A DNA stretch of 64,000 bases from Amphritea atlantica. GTDB taxonomy: Bacteria; Pseudomonadota; Gammaproteobacteria; Pseudomonadales; Balneatricaceae. The notes below the pieces were generated by a model. The model did no database searches and was not told the DNA's origin. It was given only the letters and a program-made list of their open reading frames with translations. Positions 1 through 6,962 of the stretch are shown in pieces. Every line of letters begins with the position of its first letter. Position 1 is the first letter of the stretch. The stretch spans positions 4,145,001-4,209,000 of the forward strand of contig CP073344.1 in the NCBI GenBank assembly GCA_024397875.1, given 5' to 3'. A program made the position numbers and the translations under genes.

Positions 1-1045
1 TCTCCACATAGCAGGTCATCTGCGCGGCATCCGACACATGGATACCAAAACGAACCCGGCCCGCCTGTTGCTCTGACTGCAAATAATCCTCTATTGCCCG
101 ATAATCTGAAGGCGAGCAGTCCAGCACCATCCGCAGCGTATCGTCGAATTTTTTAAAGTCACAGTGCAACGGAATTTTATCAACATAGTTCCGCACGCTG
201 GGAATAAACCTGAAGCACTTAAGATTGAACAGCGGGACCGTCAAGAAGAGCTCATAAAGGGTGCGCAAGGACGCTTTGTTGAAACCAATATCCGTCACCC
301 TCAGCTGCCGTTTCAGGTTATCCAGAAAAGAGCGATAACGCGCATTACCCATGTTGACCGGATTAGCGGTGGCGAAAGAACCTCCCAGAACGGTCTCTAT
401 TCTGGCAATTATCTCCGCTAACAGCGTCTGATTATTCTCATCCTGGGGCTGAATCAATAGCGCTATAGTCACGCCGTTACCCGAGGGAACGGGTTGCCAG
501 CGACAGGTGAGGCCGGTGAATATTTCCGTTTTGCAGAACACCGGGCAGGGTGCACAACGAAACTCTGAGCGGGTCTTTACCAGACCCTCCGCCAGTGAAA
601 TTGCGCCGCCTTTAAACATCGCCTGAGCAATGTTCTCACCAGAAAGGTATTTTGCGATCTGCAGATCTTTACCCATCGCGCGCAATGTCCTGACCGGAAC
701 CAGCCCCGCATGAAGCTCTAAAGCAAAGCTCTCTCTGGCGAAGTGACTCAGCGACTGCAACACCTTAAGGGTCTTATCCCGCATACTTTCATGCACCAGA
801 ATCGTCGCGCCGTCACCGCCAAACATAAACGGCAGATCGGGATTAACCAGATTAAGGTGGGCCGTGATGGCGGCCGCCCCGATAAAGTTAACATCCCGGT
901 AGCAGCCCCGTTCAATCGCTTCAGTTGAACCGCGCACATCGACAACAGAGACATACCAGTCATCCGGTACCGGTTGGTAGAAACGCTCATCAACAATCTG
1001 AGCGATGTCAGTAAACCCTGTCAACTGCCGATAGAAGTTATCCAT
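1..1045 (-). CDS. DUF3095 family protein (partial, C-terminus off the window)
   Basis: This reading frame is open from ATG at 1045 to the left window edge, giving about 348 residues without a stop. The N-terminus reads MDNFYRQLTGFTDIAQ and then QPVPDDWYVSVVDVRGST, followed by a FGGDGAT motif near residue 78. These match the DUF3095 family, whose function is not established. The VVDVRGST and GGDGA motifs resemble the metal- and nucleotide-binding segments of class III nucleotidyl cyclases, so a cyclase-like fold is a reasonable inference, but activity is unproven. A central cysteine-containing stretch (RCAPCPVFC) is also visible. The gene lies 122 bases downstream of ilvA on the same strand, and no terminator separates them. 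Confidence 0.75.
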   Translation of the reverse strand, partial: MDNFYRQLTGFTDIAQIVDERFYQPVPDDWYVSVVDVRGSTEAIERGCYRDVNFIGAAAITAHLNLVNPDLPFMFGGDGATILVHESMRDKTLKVLQSLSHFARESFALELHAGLVPVRTLRAMGKDLQIAKYLSGENIAQAMFKGGAISLAEGLVKTRSEFRCAPCPVFCKTEIFTGLTCRWQPVPSGNGVTIALLIQPQDENNQTLLAEIIARIETVLGGSFATANPVNMGNARYRSFLDNLKRQLRVTDIGFNKASLRTLYELFLTVPLFNLKCFRFIPSVRNYVDKIPLHCDFKKFDDTLRMVLDCSPSDYRAIEDYLQSEQQAGRVRFGIHVSDAAQMTCYVE

Positions 1046-1167
1046 CTGCTCTGCCCATCCAGCTTGCCGAAGGTTTTATCTTAACAAGATTCAGCCAGGG
1101 AGACAGAGCAGACCAACGCTATACACACCACTTTGTTGATAAAGCAGGGCTGATTGAATGCTCTGAC

Positions 1168-2469
1168 TTAAACCACAAACCGGAACAGATCCTGGCGATC
1201 GTTGAGATACTCAAACCGGATCTGCCTCTCCGTCATGCGCTCAAGCAGTGGCTGCAGGTCCTCTTTACAGGCCAGCTCAATGCCGATCAGGGCAGGGCCG
1301 CGATCACAGTTATTCTTCTTGGCATATTCAAAGCGGGCGATATCGTCATGCGGTCCCAGAACCTCAGCAAGAAACTCACGTAACGCGCCCGCCCGCTGGG
1401 GAAAGTTAACGATAAAGTAGTGTTTTAACCCCTCAAACAGCATCGCCCGCTCTTTGATCTCTTCGGTACGCAAAATATCGTTGTTACCTCCACTGACAAC
1501 ACAGACCACGGTTTTACCCCGGATCTCATCTTTAACGTTATCCAGCGCCGCAATCGATAATGCACCGGCAGGTTCGACGACAATGGCCTCCTGATTGTAA
1601 AGCTGCATCATGGTGGAGCAAACCAGACCCTCCGGCACAGTAACGACACGGTCCAGGTTCTGCTTACAGATCGCAAAGGTACGTTCACCCACCCGTTTTA
1701 CCGCCGCACCATCAACAAAATTATCGATCCGGGACAGCGTTTCATTGCTGCCAGCGGCTAATGAGCCACTCATCGACGCGGCACCTTCCGGTTCAACACC
1801 GATCAACCGGGTCAGGGGAGAGCGGGCTCTGAAGTAGGAAGACACCCCGGATGCCAGTCCACCTCCGCCCACGGGCATCAGCAACATATCCACCTGACCC
1901 TCTGTTGCAGCCAGCTGATTGAGGATCTCAACCCCCACCGATGCCTGACCCTCAATCACTTTCGGGTCATCAAAAGGATGTACAAAAGTGGCCTGCTCGG
2001 CGGAACAGAAAAGCATCGCCTGATGATAGGCATCATCATAGGTATCACCCACTAAACGGATATCCACGAGTGCTTTGCCATACTTTCGCACCTGTTCAAC
2101 TTTCTGCCCCGGCGTCGGAGCCGGCATGAAGATGGTGGCTTTTAACCCCAACAGGGCACAGGCGTAGGCAACCCCCTGAGCATGATTCCCGGCACTGGCA
2201 CAGACGATTCCCTGTGACTGCTGTGCCGCCGTGAGGCTGACAATCTTGTTATAGGCACCACGGATCTTATAGGAGCGGACCAGTTGCTGATCTTCCCGCT
2301 TAAGGTAGATATCAGCAGCATATCGCTCACTCAGATTTTCACTGCGAATCAGAGGCGTGCGGGTGACCACGGATTGAAGACGTTGCGCTGCGGCAAGGAT
2401 CTCATCGAGGGCAGGGTAGTAGTTGCTGGTCTCAGCGGTAGTGTCGGTGGAAACTGCGGTGTTCATCAT
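1168..2469 (-). CDS. ilvA: threonine ammonia-lyase (short, single-ACT form)
   Basis: The enzyme deaminates threonine to 2-oxobutanoate, the first committed step of isoleucine synthesis, using pyridoxal phosphate. The PLP lysine lies in SYKIRGAYN (Lys68), and the phosphate-binding glycine loop is PVGGGGLASG near residue 200. The C-terminal roughly 90 residues (HYFIVNFPQRAGALREFL onward) form one ACT-like regulatory domain. At 433 residues it is shorter than the 514-residue E. coli enzyme, which has two such domains. Two adjacent ATGs (2469, 2466) are possible starts. A leader peptide and a terminator hairpin lie upstream at 2542-2657, indicating transcription attenuation. The catabolic enzyme TdcB is smaller and lacks the ACT domain. 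Confidence 0.93.
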   Translation of the reverse strand: MMNTAVSTDTTAETSNYYPALDEILAAAQRLQSVVTRTPLIRSENLSERYAADIYLKREDQQLVRSYKIRGAYNKIVSLTAAQQSQGIVCASAGNHAQGVAYACALLGLKATIFMPAPTPGQKVEQVRKYGKALVDIRLVGDTYDDAYHQAMLFCSAEQATFVHPFDDPKVIEGQASVGVEILNQLAATEGQVDMLLMPVGGGGLASGVSSYFRARSPLTRLIGVEPEGAASMSGSLAAGSNETLSRIDNFVDGAAVKRVGERTFAICKQNLDRVVTVPEGLVCSTMMQLYNQEAIVVEPAGALSIAALDNVKDEIRGKTVVCVVSGGNNDILRTEEIKERAMLFEGLKHYFIVNFPQRAGALREFLAEVLGPHDDIARFEYAKKNNCDRGPALIGIELACKEDLQPLLERMTERQIRFEYLNDRQDLFRFVV

Positions 2470-2541
2470 GGCTCTGTGGACCTCACTCGTGATTGAATAA
2501 TGGCTTCCCCAGACCCTCTACTGGCAGCGGGTTTCAGATAT

Positions 2542-2571
2542 AAAAAAACCCGCCTGAGAGGGCGGGTTTTT
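2542..2571 (-). terminator. attenuator hairpin in the ilvA leader
   Basis: The stem is AACCCGCC / GGCGGGTT with loop CTCTCA on the minus strand, followed by a T-run. It sits between the leader peptide stop and the ilvA start, so it would end transcription before the gene. The segment GGTGGGTT, which overlaps the leader stop codon region (about 2590-2600), can pair with AACCCGCC with one G-U pair, so an antiterminator alternative is available. Confidence 0.75.
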
Positions 2572-2591
2572 ATGTTTTGCTAAGACACGCG

Positions 2592-2657
2592 CTAACCCAC
2601 CAGTTCCTCGGAAATGATGGTAATAATGCTGTTGCTGTCTGCTGTAAATCTGTTCAT
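2592..2657 (-). CDS. ilvA leader peptide (21 aa)
   Basis: A 21-codon frame begins at ATG 2657 and ends at TAG 2592. It contains the run SIITIIS, with four isoleucines and one threonine in five codons. Peptides of this kind precede ilv operons, where ribosome stalling at Ile codons prevents formation of the downstream terminator. The stop codon overlaps the sequence that could act as antiterminator, as in classical attenuators. No strong ribosome binding site is evident. The peptide is inferred from this arrangement; it is too short to be identified by homology. Confidence 0.65.
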   Translation of the reverse strand: MNRFTADSNSIITIISEELVG

Positions 2658-2934
2658 GGGTTCGATAATGATCTATTTCTCTGGTGACGTCAATCAGCCG
2701 AATTAAGCTGACCGGGCTCTGACTGAAGCAGATACTGCGCTTATCATGCTATCGCAATGCCACGGCCTGACTAATTTGAGGGTGCTCAGGCGGTAATCAG
2801 ATGTTTGTCGGGAACCAAACCAGCAAGACGATAGCTCTTCTCATATTCCTAGTAACACTCCGCTATAACAGCCTCCAAACAGTAAGTGAGCGCCAACATA
2901 CCCGGCAACACTGGACTGGTCAGACGCGGCAATC
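2658..2934. other. intergenic region upstream of the ilvA leader
   Basis: The promoter for the ilvA leader should lie here, because transcription runs leftward into 2657. No convincing -35/-10 pair could be fixed by eye and no other gene is visible. It also holds the 3' side of the mod operon, whose last stop is at 2935; no T-run hairpin was recognised after it. Confidence 0.4.
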
Positions 2935-4014
2935 CTAACCGACTATCGCCGTGGATTTAATCTGCGCCCAGACCCGGTCACCCTCGGCAAGACCCAGGGT
3001 ATGCAAAGACCGCTGGGTTAAGCGACTCAGGATAAAGTTTGTACCGATTTTCAATCGTACCAGCGCAACACCGGGATGATCCCCCTCGCTGATCCGATCA
3101 ATTCCAGCCGGCAGTACATTGGCAATACTGCTGTTGTGATCTGCGGTCAGCGCCAGACTGACGTCCCGGGCCATCACCTGAAAACGCACCTTCTGGCCGC
3201 TGCTAAAGTTGAGATCCCTGATCCAGATCTCACCGCCATCAAAGCTGGCAAGCGCCAGATGCCACTGCGGTTGCACCTCGGTTATCCGCGCTTCGATAAT
3301 CACACTGCCGGCATCGCTGGCTTGCTGCGGCAACTCAACGTGGGAAAAGGTTTCATTCAGCGATCCGGCAGACTCTAGCCGCCCCTGATTCAACACCACC
3401 AGATGATCCGCCAGACGGGCAACCTCAGCGGAAGCATGGGTAACATAGATGACCGGCATCTCCAGTTCCTCATGCAGTTTCTCCAGAAACGGCAGAATCT
3501 CCCGTTTACGGGCCAGATCCAGTGCCGCCAGCGGCTCATCCATCAGCAGCAGGCGGGGATTAACCGCCAGCGCCCGGGCGATGGCAACCCGTTGTTTCTC
3601 CCCCCCGGATAGCCTGTCCGGCTTGCGTTGCAGCAGGTGTTCAATGCCCAGCAGATCAACAACCCGATCCAGAGAAAAGCCATCGTGGCGGTGCGGCTGG
3701 CGTTTAAAACCATAGTTAAGATTGCCTTTAACGCTGAGATGCGGAAACAGATTAGCGTCCTGAAACACATAACCAATCGGACGCTGATGCGTGGGCAGAA
3801 AGGTGGTTTCATCCTGCCACACCTCACCGTTTACGGTTAGCTTACCCTCAGCCCGTTCAAGCCCGGCAATACAGCGCAGCAGGGTGGATTTACCCGAGCC
3901 AGAGGGACCAAACAGTGCCGTCACCCCCTGTGAAGGCAGATTCAGATCTACATCCAGCACAAAGCCGTCATAGTTCAGCTTAAATTGAGCATAAATATCA
4001 GCGGACACAGACAT
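2935..4014 (-). CDS. modC: molybdate ABC transporter ATP-binding protein ModC
   Basis: This is the ATPase that powers molybdate import. Walker A is GPSGSGKST near residue 36, the ABC signature is LSGGEKQRVAIARAL, and Walker B is LLLMDEPLAALD. The C-terminal 120 residues carry a molybdate-binding Mop (TOBE) domain typical of ModC, ending KSTAIVG. At 359 residues it has the normal family length. Its ATG overlaps the modB stop as TGATG, so the two are translationally coupled in the order modE-modA-modB-modC. A sulfate or tungstate importer would be the alternative, but the adjacent ModE and ModA support molybdate. Confidence 0.95.
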   Translation of the reverse strand: MSVSADIYAQFKLNYDGFVLDVDLNLPSQGVTALFGPSGSGKSTLLRCIAGLERAEGKLTVNGEVWQDETTFLPTHQRPIGYVFQDANLFPHLSVKGNLNYGFKRQPHRHDGFSLDRVVDLLGIEHLLQRKPDRLSGGEKQRVAIARALAVNPRLLLMDEPLAALDLARKREILPFLEKLHEELEMPVIYVTHASAEVARLADHLVVLNQGRLESAGSLNETFSHVELPQQASDAGSVIIEARITEVQPQWHLALASFDGGEIWIRDLNFSSGQKVRFQVMARDVSLALTADHNSSIANVLPAGIDRISEGDHPGVALVRLKIGTNFILSRLTQRSLHTLGLAEGDRVWAQIKSTAIVG

Positions 4015-4688
4015 CAGAGCTTTCTTCTGTTCGGGTTAAAGGTATAGAGCAGCAACAGGGTCAGGAAGGAGAACACCAGCATGGTGATCGCCAGTGAGTG
4101 GGCCTGACCATACTCAAGCGCTTCCACATAGTCATAGATCTGTACTGACACCACCCGTGAGACACCGGGAATATTGCCCCCCACCATCAACACCACGCCA
4201 AACTCACCCACCGTATGGGCAAAACCCAAAACGCTGCCGGTCAGAAATCCCGGCAGGGCTAGCGGCAGAGCGACACTGAAAAAACGGTCTAACGGCGTGG
4301 CGCGCAGGGTCGCAGCGGCTTCGAGATAGTTTTCGCCAATATTTTCGAACGCCTGTTGAATTGGCTGAACCACAAAGGGCAGGGAATAAAACACCGACGC
4401 CACCACCAGCCCGGCAAAGGTAAAGGGCAGGGTGCCAATGCCCAGCGCCTGAGTGATCTGGCCGACAAAACCCTGTGGCCCCATCGCCAGCAGCAGATAA
4501 AAACCCAGAACCGAAGGTGGCAATACAATCGGCAGTGCCACCAATGCCTCAAAGAAAGATTTCAGACGGCAACGGGTATGCGCCAGCCACCAGGCGATCG
4601 GGGTACTGATAATCAGCAGCAACAGGGTCACTATGCTGGCCAGCTTGACTGTTAAGATAATGGCCGCCCAGTTTCCATCACTGAACAT
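4014..4688 (-). CDS. modB: molybdate ABC transporter permease ModB
   Basis: This integral membrane subunit of ModBC forms the molybdate channel. The 224 residues contain about five hydrophobic segments. The EAA-loop-like sequence ENYLEAAATLRATPLDRFF lies in the cytoplasmic loop that docks on ModC, and GEFGVVLMVGGNIPG, typical of ModB/CysT permeases, follows. It lies 20 bases after modA and overlaps modC. The length and context are ordinary for ModB. Confidence 0.95.
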   Translation of the reverse strand: MFSDGNWAAIILTVKLASIVTLLLLIISTPIAWWLAHTRCRLKSFFEALVALPIVLPPSVLGFYLLLAMGPQGFVGQITQALGIGTLPFTFAGLVVASVFYSLPFVVQPIQQAFENIGENYLEAAATLRATPLDRFFSVALPLALPGFLTGSVLGFAHTVGEFGVVLMVGGNIPGVSRVVSVQIYDYVEALEYGQAHSLAITMLVFSFLTLLLLYTFNPNRRKL

Positions 4689-4708
4689 GGGTGAGACTCC
4701 CCGCTAGT

Positions 4709-5473
4709 TTAGAGTTTATAGCCATAGGCGCGGATAATAACCGCCGCAGCGTCTGATCGCAGATAATCCAGCAACGCAATCGCGGCGCTATTATCTTTGC
4801 CCCGCGTTAATAGCACGGCATCCTGACGAATCGGTGTATACAGATCAGCCGGCACCACCCAGCCTGACCCGGCACTCAGCTGGCCATCTTGCATCACCTG
4901 CGACAGGGCCACAAAGCCCAGTTCAGCATTGCCGGAAAACACATACTGGTAGGCCTGCGCGATATTTTCCCCCTGCACCAGTTTAGGTGAAAGGATGTCG
5001 TAAACCCCCAGCCTTGTCAGCGTTTCAACGGCTGCGGCACCATAGGGTGCCAGCTTAGGGTTTGCCAGGGCGAGATGTCTTATACTACCGGAGCGAAGGA
5101 TATCCGGGCTGTCTGCTGCCACCAGCCCCTCTTGAGCAGACCACAACACCAGAGAACCCTGCGCATAAGTGAAACGACTACCGGGCACACTCCACCCCAG
5201 TTTCTCCAGCTTACGGGGCTTGGCAGCATCGGCTGAGAGAAACAGATCAAATGGCGCGCCATTCTGAATCTGAGCGAAAAACTTGCCCGATGAGCCAAAA
5301 GTCAGCAGTACGGTATGTCCGCTCTGTTTCTCAAACGCCGCCGTGATCTCTTTCATCGGTGTCGCAAAATTGGCCGCCGTCGCAACCATGACCGTTTCAG
5401 CGCGGACAACCGATACGCCCAGCAGCAAACAACAGGTTATAAAACGGACTATCTGCTTCATGATAAAACTCAT
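4709..5473 (-). CDS. modA: periplasmic molybdate-binding protein ModA
   Basis: ModA captures molybdate in the periplasm for ModBC. The N-terminus has a cleavable signal peptide (IVRFITCCLLLGVSVVRA), and the mature protein begins near ETVMVATAANFATPMKEI, characteristic of ModA. TFGSSGKFFAQIQNGAPFD contains the anion-binding serines. At 254 residues the length is typical. Two ATGs are possible: 5473, immediately after a GGAAGGAA sequence, and 5461, about 13 bases further. The first has the closer ribosome binding site and the second gives a more usual signal peptide. Confidence 0.95.
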   Translation of the reverse strand: MSFIMKQIVRFITCCLLLGVSVVRAETVMVATAANFATPMKEITAAFEKQSGHTVLLTFGSSGKFFAQIQNGAPFDLFLSADAAKPRKLEKLGWSVPGSRFTYAQGSLVLWSAQEGLVAADSPDILRSGSIRHLALANPKLAPYGAAAVETLTRLGVYDILSPKLVQGENIAQAYQYVFSGNAELGFVALSQVMQDGQLSAGSGWVVPADLYTPIRQDAVLLTRGKDNSAAIALLDYLRSDAAAVIIRAYGYKL

Positions 5474-5485
5474 TTCCTTCCCCGG

Positions 5486-6280
5486 TTAACTGACCACGGC
5501 CAGTATAACGTTGGATGATTTAATCAGCGCGGTGACCTGACTCCCGGTTTTCAGCGTCATATCCATGACACTCGCGTGAGAAATAATTGCGGTCAGGGTT
5601 TTACCCCCGCGCAACTCTATAATCACCTCGGCGTTAACCGCCCCCTCATGACATCGCACCACGGTGCCGGTAAGTGCATTACGGGAACTGGTTTTCAGAT
5701 TATTATTGCTTGTCAGAATCACCCAGGACGCCTTGATCATAGCGTAGGCCTCTACGCCTACTTCGAGCGCCAGGTGTTCGACACTGTCACAGGTGATGTT
5801 CGACACAATCTCATCCCCGCCACCAATGTCGAGCACCACCTCGGCATTAACCTCGCCGGTTTTAATCGCTTTGATTTTGCCTGAAAACTGATTCCGTGCG
5901 CTGGTTTTCAAATCGTACTTCCTGATGATTTTGTAATAGGACTCAAAATCGTCCGTCACCTGATTGAGCTGATGCAAAACCCGCTCCCGCTCTTTATCAA
6001 GATGCCGGTATACAGAAACCAGCCGACGACCGCTTGCGGTAAGCACAGCACCGCCACCGTTGCGTCCACCGACCCGGCGTTCAACCAGCGGGGATTCAGC
6101 CAGATTATTAATCGCCTCAACCGCATCCCAGGCGGTTTTGTAACTCATCCCCATCCGATTTGCCGCAGCCGTAATCGAGCCACAGGCATCGATCTGCTCC
6201 AGCAACTCCAGATGATCATATTTACGCCCGCGGCTCATCAGTGGGCTTTTGTCCTGTTGCTGCACAACCACCTTCTTCAT
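5486..6280 (-). CDS. modE: molybdate-responsive transcriptional regulator ModE
   Basis: ModE binds molybdate and represses mod genes. The N-terminal winged helix (YDHLELLEQIDACGSITAAA, then MSYKTAWDAVEAIN, then GGRNGGGAVLTASG) is diagnostic. Two tandem Mop domains follow (roughly residues 122-190 and 195-264), each beginning with the recurrent TSARNQFSGKI / TSSRNALTGTV pattern. The 264-residue length matches E. coli ModE. It is the first gene of the mod cluster on this strand, 13 bases before modA, so the regulator is probably autoregulated together with the transporter. Confidence 0.95.
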   Translation of the reverse strand: MKKVVVQQQDKSPLMSRGRKYDHLELLEQIDACGSITAAANRMGMSYKTAWDAVEAINNLAESPLVERRVGGRNGGGAVLTASGRRLVSVYRHLDKERERVLHQLNQVTDDFESYYKIIRKYDLKTSARNQFSGKIKAIKTGEVNAEVVLDIGGGDEIVSNITCDSVEHLALEVGVEAYAMIKASWVILTSNNNLKTSSRNALTGTVVRCHEGAVNAEVIIELRGGKTLTAIISHASVMDMTLKTGSQVTALIKSSNVILAVVS

Positions 6281-6584
6281 TCTGGTTTTCTCAACACATG
6301 TCTGCTGAAAACGTTGACTCGAATGCTGCCTTAAATAAAAGCGTTATTACCTTTAACTATATAGCGAAATACATAACAAAAAGAAGCAAAGCTTTTCACT
6401 ATTGTTATCAGGAACAGCTGAATAACCTGTTGCACAAGAGGTGCCAGATAATAAGTTATTGTAAATAAAGGGATGTCTGTTGTTGTTTTGTTATATCGCT
6501 GACAAAAAAACAGAACCACGTAATCGCCTGTAGCGTTTATGACACAGCCTCATACCCCACTCTGGAAGGGTGCGGTGATACGCA
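6281..6584. other. intergenic region upstream of modE
   Basis: The left part should hold the modE promoter, with the candidate ModE box at 6342-6366. The remaining AT-rich part to 6584 contains no convincing gene or repeat. It separates the mod operon from the remnant of an ABC transporter gene. Confidence 0.4.
6342..6366. promoter_or_regulatory. candidate ModE operator
   Basis: The arms CGTTAT (6342-6347) and ATAGCG (6361-6366) form an imperfect inverted repeat around an AT-rich centre that includes TATATA. This resembles the ModE box of E. coli, which has CGTTATATA-type arms. It lies 62 bases upstream of modE, in the position expected for autorepression. The match is approximate. Confidence 0.4.
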
Positions 6585-6794
6585 TCAGTCCGCATCCAGT
6601 ACCGCATCGAGAAACGTCTGGGTGCGCGGGTTACGCGGAGAGGACAGCCGCTCTGACGGCTTTCCCTGTTCGGTAATTTGCCCCTCATAGAAGAAACACA
6701 CCCGGTCGGAGATCTCCCGGGCAAATCCCATTTGATGGGTCACCATAATCATGATCAGGTCGTGCTCCTTCGCCAGCGTCCTGATCCTCGCCAA
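6585..6794 (-). pseudogene. 3' remnant of a polar amino-acid ABC transporter ATPase
   Basis: A 69-residue frame ends normally but begins abruptly. It contains IMIMVTHQMGFAREISDRVC and then YEGQITEQGKPSERLSSPRNPRTQTFL. This is the H-loop to C-terminus of GlnQ/HisP-type ATPases, which are about 240-260 residues long. Walker A, signature and Walker B motifs are missing, and nothing upstream to 6962 restores them on this strand. It is therefore a degraded gene end and not a working small protein. No matching permease or binding protein gene is nearby. Confidence 0.75.
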
Positions 6795-6962
6795 ACAGCA
6801 TAGCGTTGATAACCGGGCCGCAGTCTGGAGGGAGCCGATTTACGGTTATCGTTTACTACGCTGGAAGTTGGGATAGCACGGCATTGATATCGCTGTAACC
6901 CCCTCTGATGGGGCCGCTGCTATAATTCAGGCATTGGCCGACATCCACAGGTTCGCACTTCG

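Noticed and set aside
748..996. Minus-strand open frame inside the DUF3095 gene
   Set aside because: The overlapping frame from 1045 has clear family similarity and runs across it; this one is an out-of-frame shadow.
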